A stretch of DNA of 18,795 bases from UBA1444 sp964601085 (GCA_964601085.1 CAZRLN010000051.1:1-18795), one strand, 5' to 3'; numbered from the stretch's first letter, positions 9,600-17,400 are shown. Notes: generated by a model not told the origin, from the sequence alone. Translations and numbers: made by a program.

Positions 9600-9628
9600 T
9601 TGTCGGCGGATTGGCGATATGATAAACT
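9600..9628 (+). promoter_or_regulatory. Candidate promoter for the flavocytochrome gene
   Basis: TTGTCG (9600-9605) and TAAACT (9623-9628) are separated by 17 bases, about 44 bases before the start codon. Each box matches the sigma-A consensus at four of six positions, so support is moderate. Confidence 0.4.
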
Positions 9629-9671
9629 GAAATTACGAATCATCCCGGTATGGCAAAGGAGGATTGTTAGT

Positions 9672-11015
9672 TTGCGCAACCGAACCGCCATCTTTTTGAT
9701 TTTGCTCTCCTGTCTGGTTACCGGCTTGACCTGGTCCACGGTGCAACCGGTGCGGGTGCAGTCGATTTATCAGCAGGTTTCCCATTTGTTAGCCGCATTG
9801 GGAATCGTCGTCTTTGCCTGGATCTTTTTCATCGCCACCCGGAATCGCTGGGTCGACCGCTTGTTTTGCGGCATGGACAAGGCCTATGTTACCCATAAGT
9901 ACCTGAGCATTGCGGCGCTGGCCCTGGTCTGGATCCATAAACTGACAATCGACCTGGGAAAAATCCGCGTGGTCCGGACGGTGCAAACCGAAGCGCCCCG
10001 GCTGTTCGGAATCAAAATCAGCTCCATCGGCGAAGGAGCCGCGGAATATAGCCTGCTGCTGTTCTCCGGGCTGGCGGTCCTGGCCATCGTTGCCGTGAAA
10101 CTGGATTATCAGAAATGGAAGCTTTTGCACAAACTGATGCTGGTCCCGTTTTTTCTCGGCGTTATCCATTATTACATCAGTTCCCGGTATCTGGTGTTTG
10201 CGTTCAATCCCTTCAGCCTGTGGATGAATTTCATCATTCTGGTTGGGGTTCTGTCGGCCGTCTACAGCGTCTTTCTTTACGAGCGCACGGCGTTCCGCTA
10301 CCGGTATCGGGTCGCGCAGCTCCGGGAAGTGGCCGCCGGCGCGCTGGAAATCACGGCGACGGCCATCGGCGAAGAACTGCGGTATAAGCCGGGGCAATTC
10401 GCGTTCCTGAAAATCGCCGGCAAAGAGGGCATCTTTCCGTCGCATCCCTTCACGATCAGTTCCGCGCCCCGCCCCGGGCAAATCCAGTTTACCGTGAAGG
10501 CTCTGGGCGATCATACCACTGCTCTGCAAAAAGCCATCCAACCCGGCGACGTGATCGCATTGTCCGGGCCGCATGGCGGATTCGACTATCAGGCCGGCGC
10601 CAAACGGCAGGTCTGGGTGGCGGGAGGAATCGGCATCACCCCGTTCCGGAGCTTTTTGCAGGCGCCGGTCCCGCCGGACTATCAGGTGGATTTGTTTTAT
10701 GCTTACGCCAACGCCGCCGATGGCGCTTACGCCGAAGAACTGAAGACCATGGAATTGCCGGAAAACCTGCGGATCCATCTGATCAACAGCGAGGAGGCCG
10801 GCTTCTTGAAGGTGGAGGACATCACGCGGTGCGTGGGCGACTTTCCGTTCGATTTGTACTTCTGCGGCCCGTCGCCGATGCGGAAATACTTGCAAAAGGG
10901 GCTGGCGCAGACGCAATGCCCCCTTCGGGTCCTTCATTTTGAAAAGTTCCAGTTCAAGGGCGCCGGCGTGTTCTCGGTCCTGGACCGGTTCTTTCCCCGC
11001 CGGGCCAAGGCGTAG
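9672..11015 (+). CDS. Ferric-reductase-family b-type flavocytochrome (FAD/NAD(P)-dependent transmembrane oxidoreductase)
   Basis: The 447-residue protein has an N-terminal membrane half with about six helices and two His pairs at heme-ligating spacing: His75/His89 (HKYLSIAALALVWIH) and His153/His166 (HKLMLVPFFLGVIH). A soluble reductase half follows, with FAD motif HPFTISS at 258-264, nucleotide motif AGGIGITPF at 317-325 and CGPSPM at 398-403. It should pass electrons from NAD(P)H through FAD and two b hemes across the membrane. The acceptor may be ferric iron, oxygen or another compound. The start is TTG with AAAGGAGG nine bases upstream; the frame extends upstream but without a better site. 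It diverges from the PhnD-like/kinase/regulator operon, so that system may control it. The C-terminus ends in a short basic tail. Confidence 0.87.
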   Translation: MRNRTAIFLILLSCLVTGLTWSTVQPVRVQSIYQQVSHLLAALGIVVFAWIFFIATRNRWVDRLFCGMDKAYVTHKYLSIAALALVWIHKLTIDLGKIRVVRTVQTEAPRLFGIKISSIGEGAAEYSLLLFSGLAVLAIVAVKLDYQKWKLLHKLMLVPFFLGVIHYYISSRYLVFAFNPFSLWMNFIILVGVLSAVYSVFLYERTAFRYRYRVAQLREVAAGALEITATAIGEELRYKPGQFAFLKIAGKEGIFPSHPFTISSAPRPGQIQFTVKALGDHTTALQKAIQPGDVIALSGPHGGFDYQAGAKRQVWVAGGIGITPFRSFLQAPVPPDYQVDLFYAYANAADGAYAEELKTMELPENLRIHLINSEEAGFLKVEDITRCVGDFPFDLYFCGPSPMRKYLQKGLAQTQCPLRVLHFEKFQFKGAGVFSVLDRFFPRRAKA

Positions 11016-11040
11016 CGGAAATTCGTTGCTTTGGCTTGAA

Positions 11041-12231
11041 CTATCGCACCGTATTTTTCAATATGGCGATTGGCAGGACGGCGCAGCAAGCGGCGAGGCC
11101 CATTGCGCCATAGGCCCAGACAACGCCATATGCGGCGGCGATAAAGCCAAAAACCAGCGGCGCCACAATGTTTGTCGCACCGCGCGATAAGTTGTTCAGC
11201 GTGAAAATGTCATCATATTTGGCGGAATCTTCGACAGTGTTAGCGACAATGGTTTGCACGGCGGGAACGGTTCCTTTGGTTACAATCCCCAGCAAAAACG
11301 CAATGATAAAAAGAAGGGACGGTTGGGTCGCGACGACCAGAATTCCCAACAGCAACGCCATTGAGGATTCCGCCGCAATGAACACCGGGCGGGCTCCGAA
11401 CATGTCCACCAGGCGACCGCAGACCATTTTCCCGCCCAAGCCGCTGATCGTGAAGAGCAGGGCAAACAGGCCGATTTGTTGCGGCTCGATTTGTTTCGCC
11501 AACAGCAGAAACGGCAAAAAAGTGAAGATCCGATCGCTGCCGAACGCGTCGAAGCAATTCGCCACGATCGGCAAGGCATACCGGGATTTGCGCAGCAAGG
11601 CGAAATCCGGCAGATTTTTCGTTGGTTTCGTCGCCGTGGATTCTTCGACGGGGGTTCGGCCGGTTTGTGAAAACAGGAAGGTGCCGGCCCAGTAGGAAAA
11701 CAGGAGAGCGCCCAGACCATAAACAAAGCTGACAATCCGCCACCCGGGAAATCCGGCCAGGGAGGACGCCGCAACGAACCCCGTCAGCGCCGTGAACGGG
11801 ACTCGGCCAATGTCGCCGAGCGCGGTGAAATTGCCGAGAGCAGTTCCCAGCCCGGTCCTATCAGTGGCGGCGGAGAGATATGAAAAAGAAATGCTATGAA
11901 AGACGGTGTGCCCGGCAGTTGCCAGGATAAAGCAGCCAGCGGCGAAATAGAGGTTTGCGGCAAAGGCATTCATGAAAAAGCCGGCGCCATACAAAGCGGT
12001 GATCCAGGTCAGGGCGGTCAACCGACCGAACCGGCGGGAAAGCGGTTTCGTCGCGAGACCGGTCAACGTGGATGCCATGACCGCGAGAGAAAGTATCAGG
12101 CCGACTTCCTTTTCGCCGCTTCCCCAGGCGATGGCCATAAAGGATAGGAGCAGCGGCACGCTTTCGAACAAGCCGTCGATGAGGACATGAAAAATGTTGA
12201 GCAGGAGTGTTGGTTTTGCCTTGATGTTCAA
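11041..12231 (-). CDS. Major facilitator superfamily transporter
   Basis: The 396-residue protein is hydrophobic throughout, with about 12 predicted membrane segments. Between segments 2 and 3 is TKPLSRRFGRLTALTW, the MFS motif A region, and the matching loop in the second half reads CGRLVDMFGARPVF. It is probably a proton-driven exporter or uptake carrier; the substrate cannot be inferred. The start is TTG at 12229-12231, with GGGAG about nine bases upstream inside the end of the KTSC gene. It follows the KTSC gene by six bases on the same strand, so the two form an operon. It converges with the flavocytochrome gene with only 25 bases between stop codons and no clear terminator there. Confidence 0.85.
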   Translation of the reverse strand: MNIKAKPTLLLNIFHVLIDGLFESVPLLLSFMAIAWGSGEKEVGLILSLAVMASTLTGLATKPLSRRFGRLTALTWITALYGAGFFMNAFAANLYFAAGCFILATAGHTVFHSISFSYLSAATDRTGLGTALGNFTALGDIGRVPFTALTGFVAASSLAGFPGWRIVSFVYGLGALLFSYWAGTFLFSQTGRTPVEESTATKPTKNLPDFALLRKSRYALPIVANCFDAFGSDRIFTFLPFLLLAKQIEPQQIGLFALLFTISGLGGKMVCGRLVDMFGARPVFIAAESSMALLLGILVVATQPSLLFIIAFLLGIVTKGTVPAVQTIVANTVEDSAKYDDIFTLNNLSRGATNIVAPLVFGFIAAAYGVVWAYGAMGLAACCAVLPIAILKNTVR

Positions 12232-12237
12232 ACTCCG

Positions 12238-12462
12238 TTACTCCCGGGCGTCGGCAATTTTGGTTTCGGGGAATTTGCCTTGGATATAGGAGCGGAAGTG
12301 CAGGCCCTTGGCCCGGGCGGTCAGCAACGCCAGATGGGCGATTTTGGGGACATTATGGTATTGGAGGATGCTGCCGTCCAGAAATTCGATCTCCAATGTT
12401 CCGGAAGCTTCTTCGAAACCGATGGACTTAATGTCGCTGGACATCACATAAATGCGTTCCAT
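12238..12462 (-). CDS. Small KTSC-domain protein
   Basis: The 74-residue protein matches the KTSC domain pattern nearly end to end: MSSDIKSIGFEEASGTLEIEFLDG, then LQYHNVPKIAHLALLTARAKGLHF and a final IQGKF. This domain is found in small bacterial proteins and at the ends of lysyl-tRNA synthetase-like and other proteins; its biochemical role is poorly known. I chose the ATG at 12462, with GGGAG six bases upstream, rather than the TTG seven codons earlier. The gene leads an operon with the MFS transporter and diverges from the glucosaminidase gene. Confidence 0.8.
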   Translation of the reverse strand: MERIYVMSSDIKSIGFEEASGTLEIEFLDGSILQYHNVPKIAHLALLTARAKGLHFRSYIQGKFPETKIADARE

Positions 12463-12555
12463 GGATTCTCCCTTCTCGTGCAAGCTGCTTTTGATAGTCT
12501 TTCTCCATTCGCCGCCGGAATCCTCTCGACGGTGGAAGCAGGAATTTTATGACTA

Positions 12556-12584
12556 TTGTCGAATACTTAATTTCACGATAAATT
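12556..12584 (+). promoter_or_regulatory. Candidate promoter for the glucosaminidase gene
   Basis: TTGTCG (12556-12561) and TAAATT (12579-12584) are separated by 17 bases, about 40 bases upstream of the GTG start. The form is the same as that of the candidate promoter at 9600-9628. Confidence 0.5.
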
Positions 12585-12624
12585 GGTTGCAAGCTGGATC
12601 ACTACATCTTTAGGAGGCGTTATC

Positions 12625-13155
12625 GTGAAGTGGATCCTGACAGGAGTATTCCTGCTGGGAATGTTGTTCGGTGGCCAGCCCTGCCAGGCGATGAGCCCCG
12701 AGCAGTACATTGAGAGCATCGCGCCGTACGCGCAGCAGGTGAAGAAGCACGGCCTGTTCCCGTCGGTGGCGATTGCCCAGAGCTGCCGCGAAACCGGTTT
12801 CGGCAAACACCTGGACACGATGGACATTTATGGCCGGCCGATTCGCCAGTACAACAACGTTCTGGGGAAAAAATGGCGTTCCGGTCACTATTTTGAGAAG
12901 ACGACCTGGGAGGGCGCGGGCGCGGGCCGGCACATGATCGTCGGCAAATTTCAGGCGTATCGTTCCCTTCAGGATTGCTTCGAGGATTACGCAGTGAATA
13001 TCAACAATAATCCCGCCTACCGCCACAAGGATACCTCGAATCTCTACAGGTTTATTCATTCCATCGCGCCGCGGTATGCGACGGACAATCCCTGGGCCTA
13101 TGCCAGCGGCGTGATCCGGATCATCGAAAAGTACAACCTGACGCAGTACGACTGA
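12625..13155 (+). CDS. Secreted glucosaminidase-domain (peptidoglycan hydrolase) protein
   Basis: The 176-residue precursor starts with a signal peptide (residues 1-22, cleavage likely after CQA). The remainder is a single compact glucosaminidase/LytF-type domain: SIAPYAQQVKKHGLFPSVAIAQSCRETGFGKH with candidate catalytic Glu56. A YNNVLGKKW segment, FQAYRSLQDCFEDYAVNI and a C-terminal YASGVIRIIEKYNL helix follow. It probably cleaves the glycan strand of peptidoglycan in cell-wall turnover. There is no cell-wall-binding repeat, so it is a minimal version. The start is GTG, with TAGGAGG eight bases upstream (12611-12617). It is monocistronic, with a promoter in front and a terminator just behind. 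Confidence 0.88.
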   Translation: MKWILTGVFLLGMLFGGQPCQAMSPEQYIESIAPYAQQVKKHGLFPSVAIAQSCRETGFGKHLDTMDIYGRPIRQYNNVLGKKWRSGHYFEKTTWEGAGAGRHMIVGKFQAYRSLQDCFEDYAVNINNNPAYRHKDTSNLYRFIHSIAPRYATDNPWAYASGVIRIIEKYNLTQYD

Positions 13156-13170
13156 GCAAAGGCGCTTGGC

Positions 13171-13202
13171 GGCGGTGGATTTTCCATCGCCTTGTTTTTT
13201 TT
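13171..13202 (+). terminator. Rho-independent terminator after the glucosaminidase gene
   Basis: An eight-base-pair stem with one G-T pair (13171-13178 with 13184-13191, five-base loop) is followed by TTG and eight T, starting 15 bases after the stop codon. Confidence 0.88.
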
Positions 13203-13248
13203 ATCGGCAAGCCGGCCGGGGGCCGGATTATTTTTGGAGGTGGAGACC

Positions 13249-14162
13249 ATGAACACGCAATGTTGGATTGGAATGCCGGTGGAGCAGATTCCCACGCCGG
13301 CGCTGGTGGTCGATGTTGAAAAGTTGGACCGGAATCTGGAGACGATGGCGAATTATCTGGCCCGGGTGAAAACAAACATCCGGCCCCATGCGAAAACCCA
13401 CAAGACCCCGGCCATCGCCCACAAACAGATGCGCGCCGGCGCGGTCGGCCTGTGCTGCGCCACGGTCGGCGAAGCCGAAGTGATGGTTTATTCGGGGATT
13501 CCCGAAGTGATGATCGCCAACGAAGTCGTCGATCCGCTGTCGGTGCGGCGGGCGGTGAACCTTGCCCGGCAGGCGCGGGTGCTGATGATCGTCGACGATC
13601 TGCAAAATGTCCGGAATATCGGCGCGGCGGCCCAGCAGTACGGAGCGATAGTCGACATGCTGGTCGATCTGGACGTGGGGCAGGGCCGGTGCGGGGCCCG
13701 CAGCCTGGAAGGGCTGGTGGAGCTGGCGCGGGAAGTGGAACGGACGAAAGGGCTCAGGTTGCGCGGCGTTTTCGGCTATGAAGGGCANNNNNNNNNNNNN
13801 NNNNNNNNNNNNNNNNNNNNNNNNNNNNNNNNNNNNNNNNNNNNNNNNNNNNNNNNNNNNNNNNNNNNNNNNNNNNNNNNNNNNNNNACATCGCCGTTTT
13901 CGACGTAGGCCTCAAGGGGATTTCTCCCGAGCGCTTCAATCCTTCGGTGCAGGGCTGCGGCAGCGGCGCGATCGAGGTGAAGAGCCTGTCGGAAGAACAC
14001 TCAGTGACGATTCTGTCCGGCGCGGCCGACCCGCGACCCGGCGACAAGCTGCACTTTGTTCCGAGCCACTGCTGCACGACCGTGAATTTATATGATGTGA
14101 TGTTCGCCGTCCGGCAGGGCCGGGTGGAAGCGATCTGGCCGGTCGCCGCGCGGCGGGCCTGA
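13249..14162 (+). CDS. PLP-dependent D-threonine aldolase / D-serine dehydratase-like enzyme, interrupted by assembly gap
   Basis: The N-terminal part (179 residues visible) is an alanine-racemase-fold barrel: IPTPALVVDVEKLDRNL, then RPHAKTHKT with the likely PLP-binding Lys49, and GYEG just before the gap. The post-gap frame starting with IAVFDVGLKG is the C-terminal D-serine-dehydratase-like domain: SEEHSVTIL, PGDKLHFVPSHCCTTVNLYD with the His and Cys of the metal site, and a terminal WPVAARRA. Together these give the family of D-threonine aldolase and eukaryotic-type D-serine dehydratase, about 370 residues. Roughly 100 residues are missing, and the frame closes only if the gap length is not 100. 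The ATG follows GGAGG by eight bases. It leads the D-amino-acid-type cluster, 25 bases before DUF3870. The family acts on D-amino acids; which one is not known. Confidence 0.87.
13788..13887. other. 100-N assembly gap inside the PLP enzyme gene
   Basis: This placeholder run of exactly 100 N sits between two clearly matching halves of one enzyme. The frames require a missing length leaving remainder 2 on division by 3; family length suggests about 290-310 bases. Confidence 0.9.
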
Positions 14163-14187
14163 GGGCCGCGGCGGGAGGAGACGCACA

Positions 14188-14562
14188 ATGGCGTACGGAA
14201 AAGACACGATCTACATCATCGGCATTGCCAAGTCGCAGCAGCATAATCCGATTACCCAGCAATACGGACGCTTTTTGCTGGGGTTCGTGGTAAACCGGGA
14301 TACGGGCGATATTTTGTCCTGCGGCAGCACCGTGGTCATGAAAAGCACCTATGATTTTCTCGATGAGCTGTTCCAGGGGCGAAACATCGAAACCGACGGC
14401 GAGCTGATCCGCAGCGAGATCGAAAACCGCTATTTCGGTGCGTCGCAGAAAGCGATCCTGGTGGCGTACCGCGATGCGCAGCGGCGTTTCCGCCTGTATC
14501 GCCAGGGAGTGCGCGGCGATCACCTGACGCGGCAGGAGGAGCTCAGCGGCGGAACAAATTGA
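14188..14562 (+). CDS. DUF3870 domain protein
   Basis: The 124-residue soluble protein covers the DUF3870 family pattern over most of its length: TIYIIGIAKSQQHNPITQQYG, FVVNRDTGDI, a TYDFLDELFQGRNI segment and RYFGASQKAILVAYRDA at 81-97. No biochemical function is established for the family. It starts 25 bases after the PLP enzyme with GGGAGGAG before its ATG, so the two are co-transcribed. Its TGA stop lies inside the -35 box of the promoter for the next gene. Members are found near amino-acid and peptide metabolism genes, which fits this setting, but the role is inferred only from company. The last ten residues or so are polar and probably disordered. Confidence 0.85.
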   Translation: MAYGKDTIYIIGIAKSQQHNPITQQYGRFLLGFVVNRDTGDILSCGSTVVMKSTYDFLDELFQGRNIETDGELIRSEIENRYFGASQKAILVAYRDAQRRFRLYRQGVRGDHLTRQEELSGGTN

Positions 14563-14587
14563 CATTGCCATAAAGTTATGCTAAAAT
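14559..14587 (+). promoter_or_regulatory. Strong sigma-A-type promoter overlapping the DUF3870 stop codon
   Basis: A perfect -35 TTGACA (14559-14564) is followed after 17 bases by TAAAAT (14582-14587), five of six matches. Transcription is expected from about 14594, giving a leader of about 150 bases before the dehydrogenase gene. It is the best promoter in the window. Confidence 0.85.
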
Positions 14588-14593
14588 TCTGAC

Positions 14594-14693
14594 ATAGATC
14601 CAAGTGCATACGGCTGCTTCATTTGCCATACGCGAGTGAAATCCGGCGAAACAGACATCCCACCATTACGGATGTGCTGTTCGCCGTTTTTTT
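14594..14693 (+). promoter_or_regulatory. Structured 5' leader: candidate riboswitch or attenuator
   Basis: The leader begins at the predicted transcription start and contains a nine-base-pair hairpin with two G-T pairs (14618-14626 with 14632-14640, five-base loop). This is followed after three bases by a terminator-like hairpin. TTTGCC at 14623-14628 can also pair with GGCGAA at 14645-14650 in the left arm of the terminator stem, so alternative folds are possible. An 11-codon frame starting at GTG (14604-14639) exists but has no ribosome site. I do not recognise a known riboswitch class. Confidence 0.5.
14644..14693 (+). terminator. Terminator-like hairpin in the dehydrogenase leader
   Basis: The arms are 14644-14660 and 14670-14686 (16 base pairs with one bulged base on each side, nine-base loop), followed by seven T. 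It lies about 100 bases after the promoter and about 35 bases before the ribosome site of the next gene, so it would stop most transcripts unless relieved. It could also end transcripts arriving from the DUF3870 gene. Confidence 0.85.
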
Positions 14694-14743
14694 ATTCCGG
14701 GGAAACGCCCCGAAATTTACAATTAAAGGGAGGAAGGACAAAG

Positions 14744-15739
14744 ATGAAAAAAATCAAGGTAGTTCAGATGGGACTCGGGCCGATCGGCAACAAGGCGACC
14801 CTATATTTGGCGGAGCGGGAGAATCTGCAAATTGTCGGCGCGGTGGACGCCGATCCGGCCAAAGTCGGCAAGGATGTCGGCGTATTGGCGGGCTTGGCAC
14901 CGCTGGGCGTCGCGGTGAAGCCGGATATCGCCCAGGCGCTGGCGGGGCAGTCCGCGGATGTGGTGCTGCTGACGACCAGTTCGGCTCTGACGAGAATCGC
15001 CGACCAGCTGAAACAAGTGCTGCCGTTTGGCGTTCATGTCGTATCTTCCTGCGAGGAGTTGAGCTATCCTTGGCAGACCAATCCGGCTCTGGCGGGCGAG
15101 ATCGACGAACTGGCGAAAAAGCACGGCGTCTCCGTGTTGTCGACGGGAGTCAACCCCGGATTTTTGATGGATTTCCTGCCGATTGCCATGACCGGTGTCT
15201 GCAAGTCGGTCCGGCAGGTGACGGTGGAGCGGATCCAGGACGCGACGTTCCGACGGATTCCGTTCCAGAAAAAGATCGGCGCCGGGCTGACCCAGGCCGA
15301 GTTTCAGGCTAAAGTCGAGCAGGGAGTCCTGCGTCATGTGGGGTTGACGGAATCGGTGCAGATGATCGCTTCCCGGCTCGGCTGGCGGCTGGATTCGACG
15401 TCGGATGAGATCACCCCGGTGGTCGCGGAGACGGATGTTCCGCTCGGCGACGGCGTGATCGAGGCGGGAAAAGTTCTGGGTGTGCGCCAGATCGGGCGGG
15501 GGATCGTCAACGGCCGCGAAGCGATCACGCTGTTTTTCCGGGCCGCCATCGGTGAACCCGAATCCCGGGACCGGATCATCATTGATGGGGAACCGTCCAT
15601 CGACAGCTGCATCAAGGGCGGCGTGAACGGGGATGTTGCGACTTGCGCGATTCTCGTCAATGCGATTCCGGCCGTGATGAAGGCGCGTCCTGGTCTGCGG
15701 ACCATGGCCGATATCGAACCGCTCGCTTGCGGGAAATGA
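14744..15739 (+). CDS. NAD(P)-dependent dehydrogenase, DapB-like / 2,4-diaminopentanoate dehydrogenase-like
   Basis: The 331-residue protein starts with a Rossmann fold, GLGPIG at 10-15 and VVGAVDADPAK-like strand 2 (IVGAVDADPAKVG), then ADVVLLTTSS and VVSSCEELSYPW. The segment STGVNPGFLMDFLPI is shared with the dihydrodipicolinate-reductase-like proteins that include 2,4-diaminopentanoate dehydrogenase of ornithine fermentation. It probably oxidises or reduces an amino-acid-derived amine or imine. Its exact substrate is unknown, and the rest of the ornithine pathway is not present in this window. I chose the ATG at 14744 with GGGAGGAAGG upstream; the frame stays open through the terminator hairpin, but that part is not coding. 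It has its own strong promoter and leader and is followed 56 bases later by the deacylase. Confidence 0.82.
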   Translation: MKKIKVVQMGLGPIGNKATLYLAERENLQIVGAVDADPAKVGKDVGVLAGLAPLGVAVKPDIAQALAGQSADVVLLTTSSALTRIADQLKQVLPFGVHVVSSCEELSYPWQTNPALAGEIDELAKKHGVSVLSTGVNPGFLMDFLPIAMTGVCKSVRQVTVERIQDATFRRIPFQKKIGAGLTQAEFQAKVEQGVLRHVGLTESVQMIASRLGWRLDSTSDEITPVVAETDVPLGDGVIEAGKVLGVRQIGRGIVNGREAITLFFRAAIGEPESRDRIIIDGEPSIDSCIKGGVNGDVATCAILVNAIPAVMKARPGLRTMADIEPLACGK

Positions 15740-15760
15740 AGCGGCGCGGCGCCTTCTTTT
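15738..15760 (+). terminator. Weak hairpin between dehydrogenase and deacylase genes
   Basis: GAAG and GCG pair with CGC and CTTC across a two-base bulge and a three-base loop, followed by four T and ATT. It starts at the stop codon. At most it is a leaky terminator or an mRNA end protector, because the downstream genes seem to belong to the same operon. Confidence 0.3.
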
Positions 15761-15795
15761 ATTGAGGCGGCCAATACACGCGAAGGAGGGATAAA

Positions 15796-17388
15796 ATGAG
15801 CGGGATTGTTTTGCGCGGTGGAACCATCGTGGATGGAACCGGCTCGCCCGGTTACCGGGGCGATGTCTGGATCGACCACGACCGGATCCGCCAGGTCGGC
15901 CGGGTCGAGGCGGGAGTCGCCACGGAACTGGATGTGACCGGCCTGGTGGTGGCGCCGGGGTTTATCGACTTGCATACCCATACGGACCGGAAGATTTTCG
16001 ACAATCCTTTGGGAGACAGCAAGATCATGCAGGGCGTCACGACCGAGGTGACGTCCAACTGTGGCATCGGACCGTTCCCGGCCTGCGAAAGGCGCTTCGC
16101 CGACCTGGAATCCTATCTGGGCACCCTGAGCGGTTCTCTGCCGGCGGGCGGAGTCTGCTGGACGGATTTCGACGGGTTCGCCGCCGCGGTCGCGAAAATC
16201 AATCCCGGCATTAACCTGGCGATGTTGGCAGCGCAGGGGGCAGTGCGCATCGCTGCCCTTGGTTGGGATGACCGGCCGGCGACGAACGCGGAGATGGCCC
16301 AGATGAAGCAGCTCTTGGACCAGTCGCTGGCGCAGGGAGCCTGGGGCATGTCTACCGGTCTGATCTATCCGCCGGGCAGTTTCGCGCAGGCGTCGGAGCT
16401 GACGGAACTGGCCAAAGTGGTGGCGAAGCATGAGACGATCTATACCAGCCACATCCGGGGCGAAAGCGCCACACTGATGAACTCGATCGACGAAGCGATC
16501 GAGTTGGGACGGGCGAGCGGCGCCCGGGTGCAGATTTCCCACCTCAAGGCTATCGGCAAGCCGTTCTGGGGACAGGGGCTGGCGGCGCTGCATCGGATTG
16601 AGGCAGCGCGGGAAACGGGCGTGGATATCTGGGCGGATCAATATCCCTATGAAGCGACGGCGACCTCGCTGGCGGCCCTGGTTCCCGGCTGGGCCCAGGA
16701 TGGCGGCATTGCCGCCCTGCTGCGGCGGTTGCAGGACGAACAGCTGCGGGAACGGATTCTGACGGCGATTCGGCAGGAGATGACGGTTCGCGGCGGTCCG
16801 GACCGGGTGAAGATTTCAGTGTTAAAGACGGCGGCCAACCAGCAGTGGGTCGGGAAAACGATCGAGGATGTGGCGGCGGCGCGCGCGGTCGAACCCGAGG
16901 AAGCGGTGCGGCAGTTGTTGATCGAAGAAGCCGCCAAAGTCAACGCCGTCTATTTTTCCCTGGGCGAAGTCGATCTGAATGGTATCATGCAGAGTCCGAT
17001 CGTCGCGGTCGGCAGCGACGGGCAGGTGATGAACCCCGAGCGTGACAGCGCGGAAAATGTCCATCCTCGTTCCTATGGGACGTTTCCGCGAGTGCTGGGA
17101 CGGTTCGTCCGGGAAAAAGGTCTGATCCCCCTGGAGCTGGCGGTTTACAAAATGAGCGGCCTGCCGGCGAAAATCCTGCGGCTGCCGGAACGCGGCCGGA
17201 TTACGGCCGGTTTCAAGGCGGACATTACCGTGTTCGATCCGGCGACGGTGCGGGACCGGGCGGACTTCACTAATCCGCATCAGTACCCGGCGGGGATTCC
17301 CCATGTGTTCGTCAACGGTACGGCGGCAGTGAAGGATTCGCGGCTCACCGGCGCTGGGCGCGGCGAGATTTTGCGAAAAAAACGCTAG
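15796..17388 (+). CDS. N-acyl-D-amino-acid deacylase family amidohydrolase
   Basis: This 530-residue cytoplasmic enzyme of the D-aminoacylase family removes the acyl group from N-acyl-D-amino acids. Metal and active-site features are in place: HTH at 60-62, Cys89 in TSNCG (the D-aminoacylase Cys ligand), His219 in TSHIRGES, His249 in ISHLKA, Asp408 in VGSDG and the hallmark HPRSYGTFPRVLGRFVRE segment. The N- and C-terminal ends form the small beta domain (IVLRGGTIVDGTG, and ITAGFKADITVFDPATV). The start ATG has AAGGAGGG five bases upstream. The gene is followed 12 bases later by the transporter gene, whose ribosome site overlaps this stop codon. Dihydropyrimidinase- or D-glutamate-deacetylase-like activity is an alternative; D-specificity is inferred from the family only. 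Confidence 0.9.
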   Translation: MSGIVLRGGTIVDGTGSPGYRGDVWIDHDRIRQVGRVEAGVATELDVTGLVVAPGFIDLHTHTDRKIFDNPLGDSKIMQGVTTEVTSNCGIGPFPACERRFADLESYLGTLSGSLPAGGVCWTDFDGFAAAVAKINPGINLAMLAAQGAVRIAALGWDDRPATNAEMAQMKQLLDQSLAQGAWGMSTGLIYPPGSFAQASELTELAKVVAKHETIYTSHIRGESATLMNSIDEAIELGRASGARVQISHLKAIGKPFWGQGLAALHRIEAARETGVDIWADQYPYEATATSLAALVPGWAQDGGIAALLRRLQDEQLRERILTAIRQEMTVRGGPDRVKISVLKTAANQQWVGKTIEDVAAARAVEPEEAVRQLLIEEAAKVNAVYFSLGEVDLNGIMQSPIVAVGSDGQVMNPERDSAENVHPRSYGTFPRVLGRFVREKGLIPLELAVYKMSGLPAKILRLPERGRITAGFKADITVFDPATVRDRADFTNPHQYPAGIPHVFVNGTAAVKDSRLTGAGRGEILRKKR

Positions 17389-17400
17389 GAGGAGAGGGAA

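Noticed and set aside
11016..11040. Possible bidirectional terminator between the converging flavocytochrome and MFS genes
   Set aside because: An eight-base-pair stem can be drawn (GCCAAGGC with GCTTTGGC) but it lies partly in coding sequence and has no T tract on either strand.
14604..14639. 11-codon leader peptide (GTG to TGA) before the terminator hairpin
   Set aside because: It begins only about ten bases after the predicted transcription start, has no ribosome site and no run of one regulatory amino acid, so I do not call it a gene.
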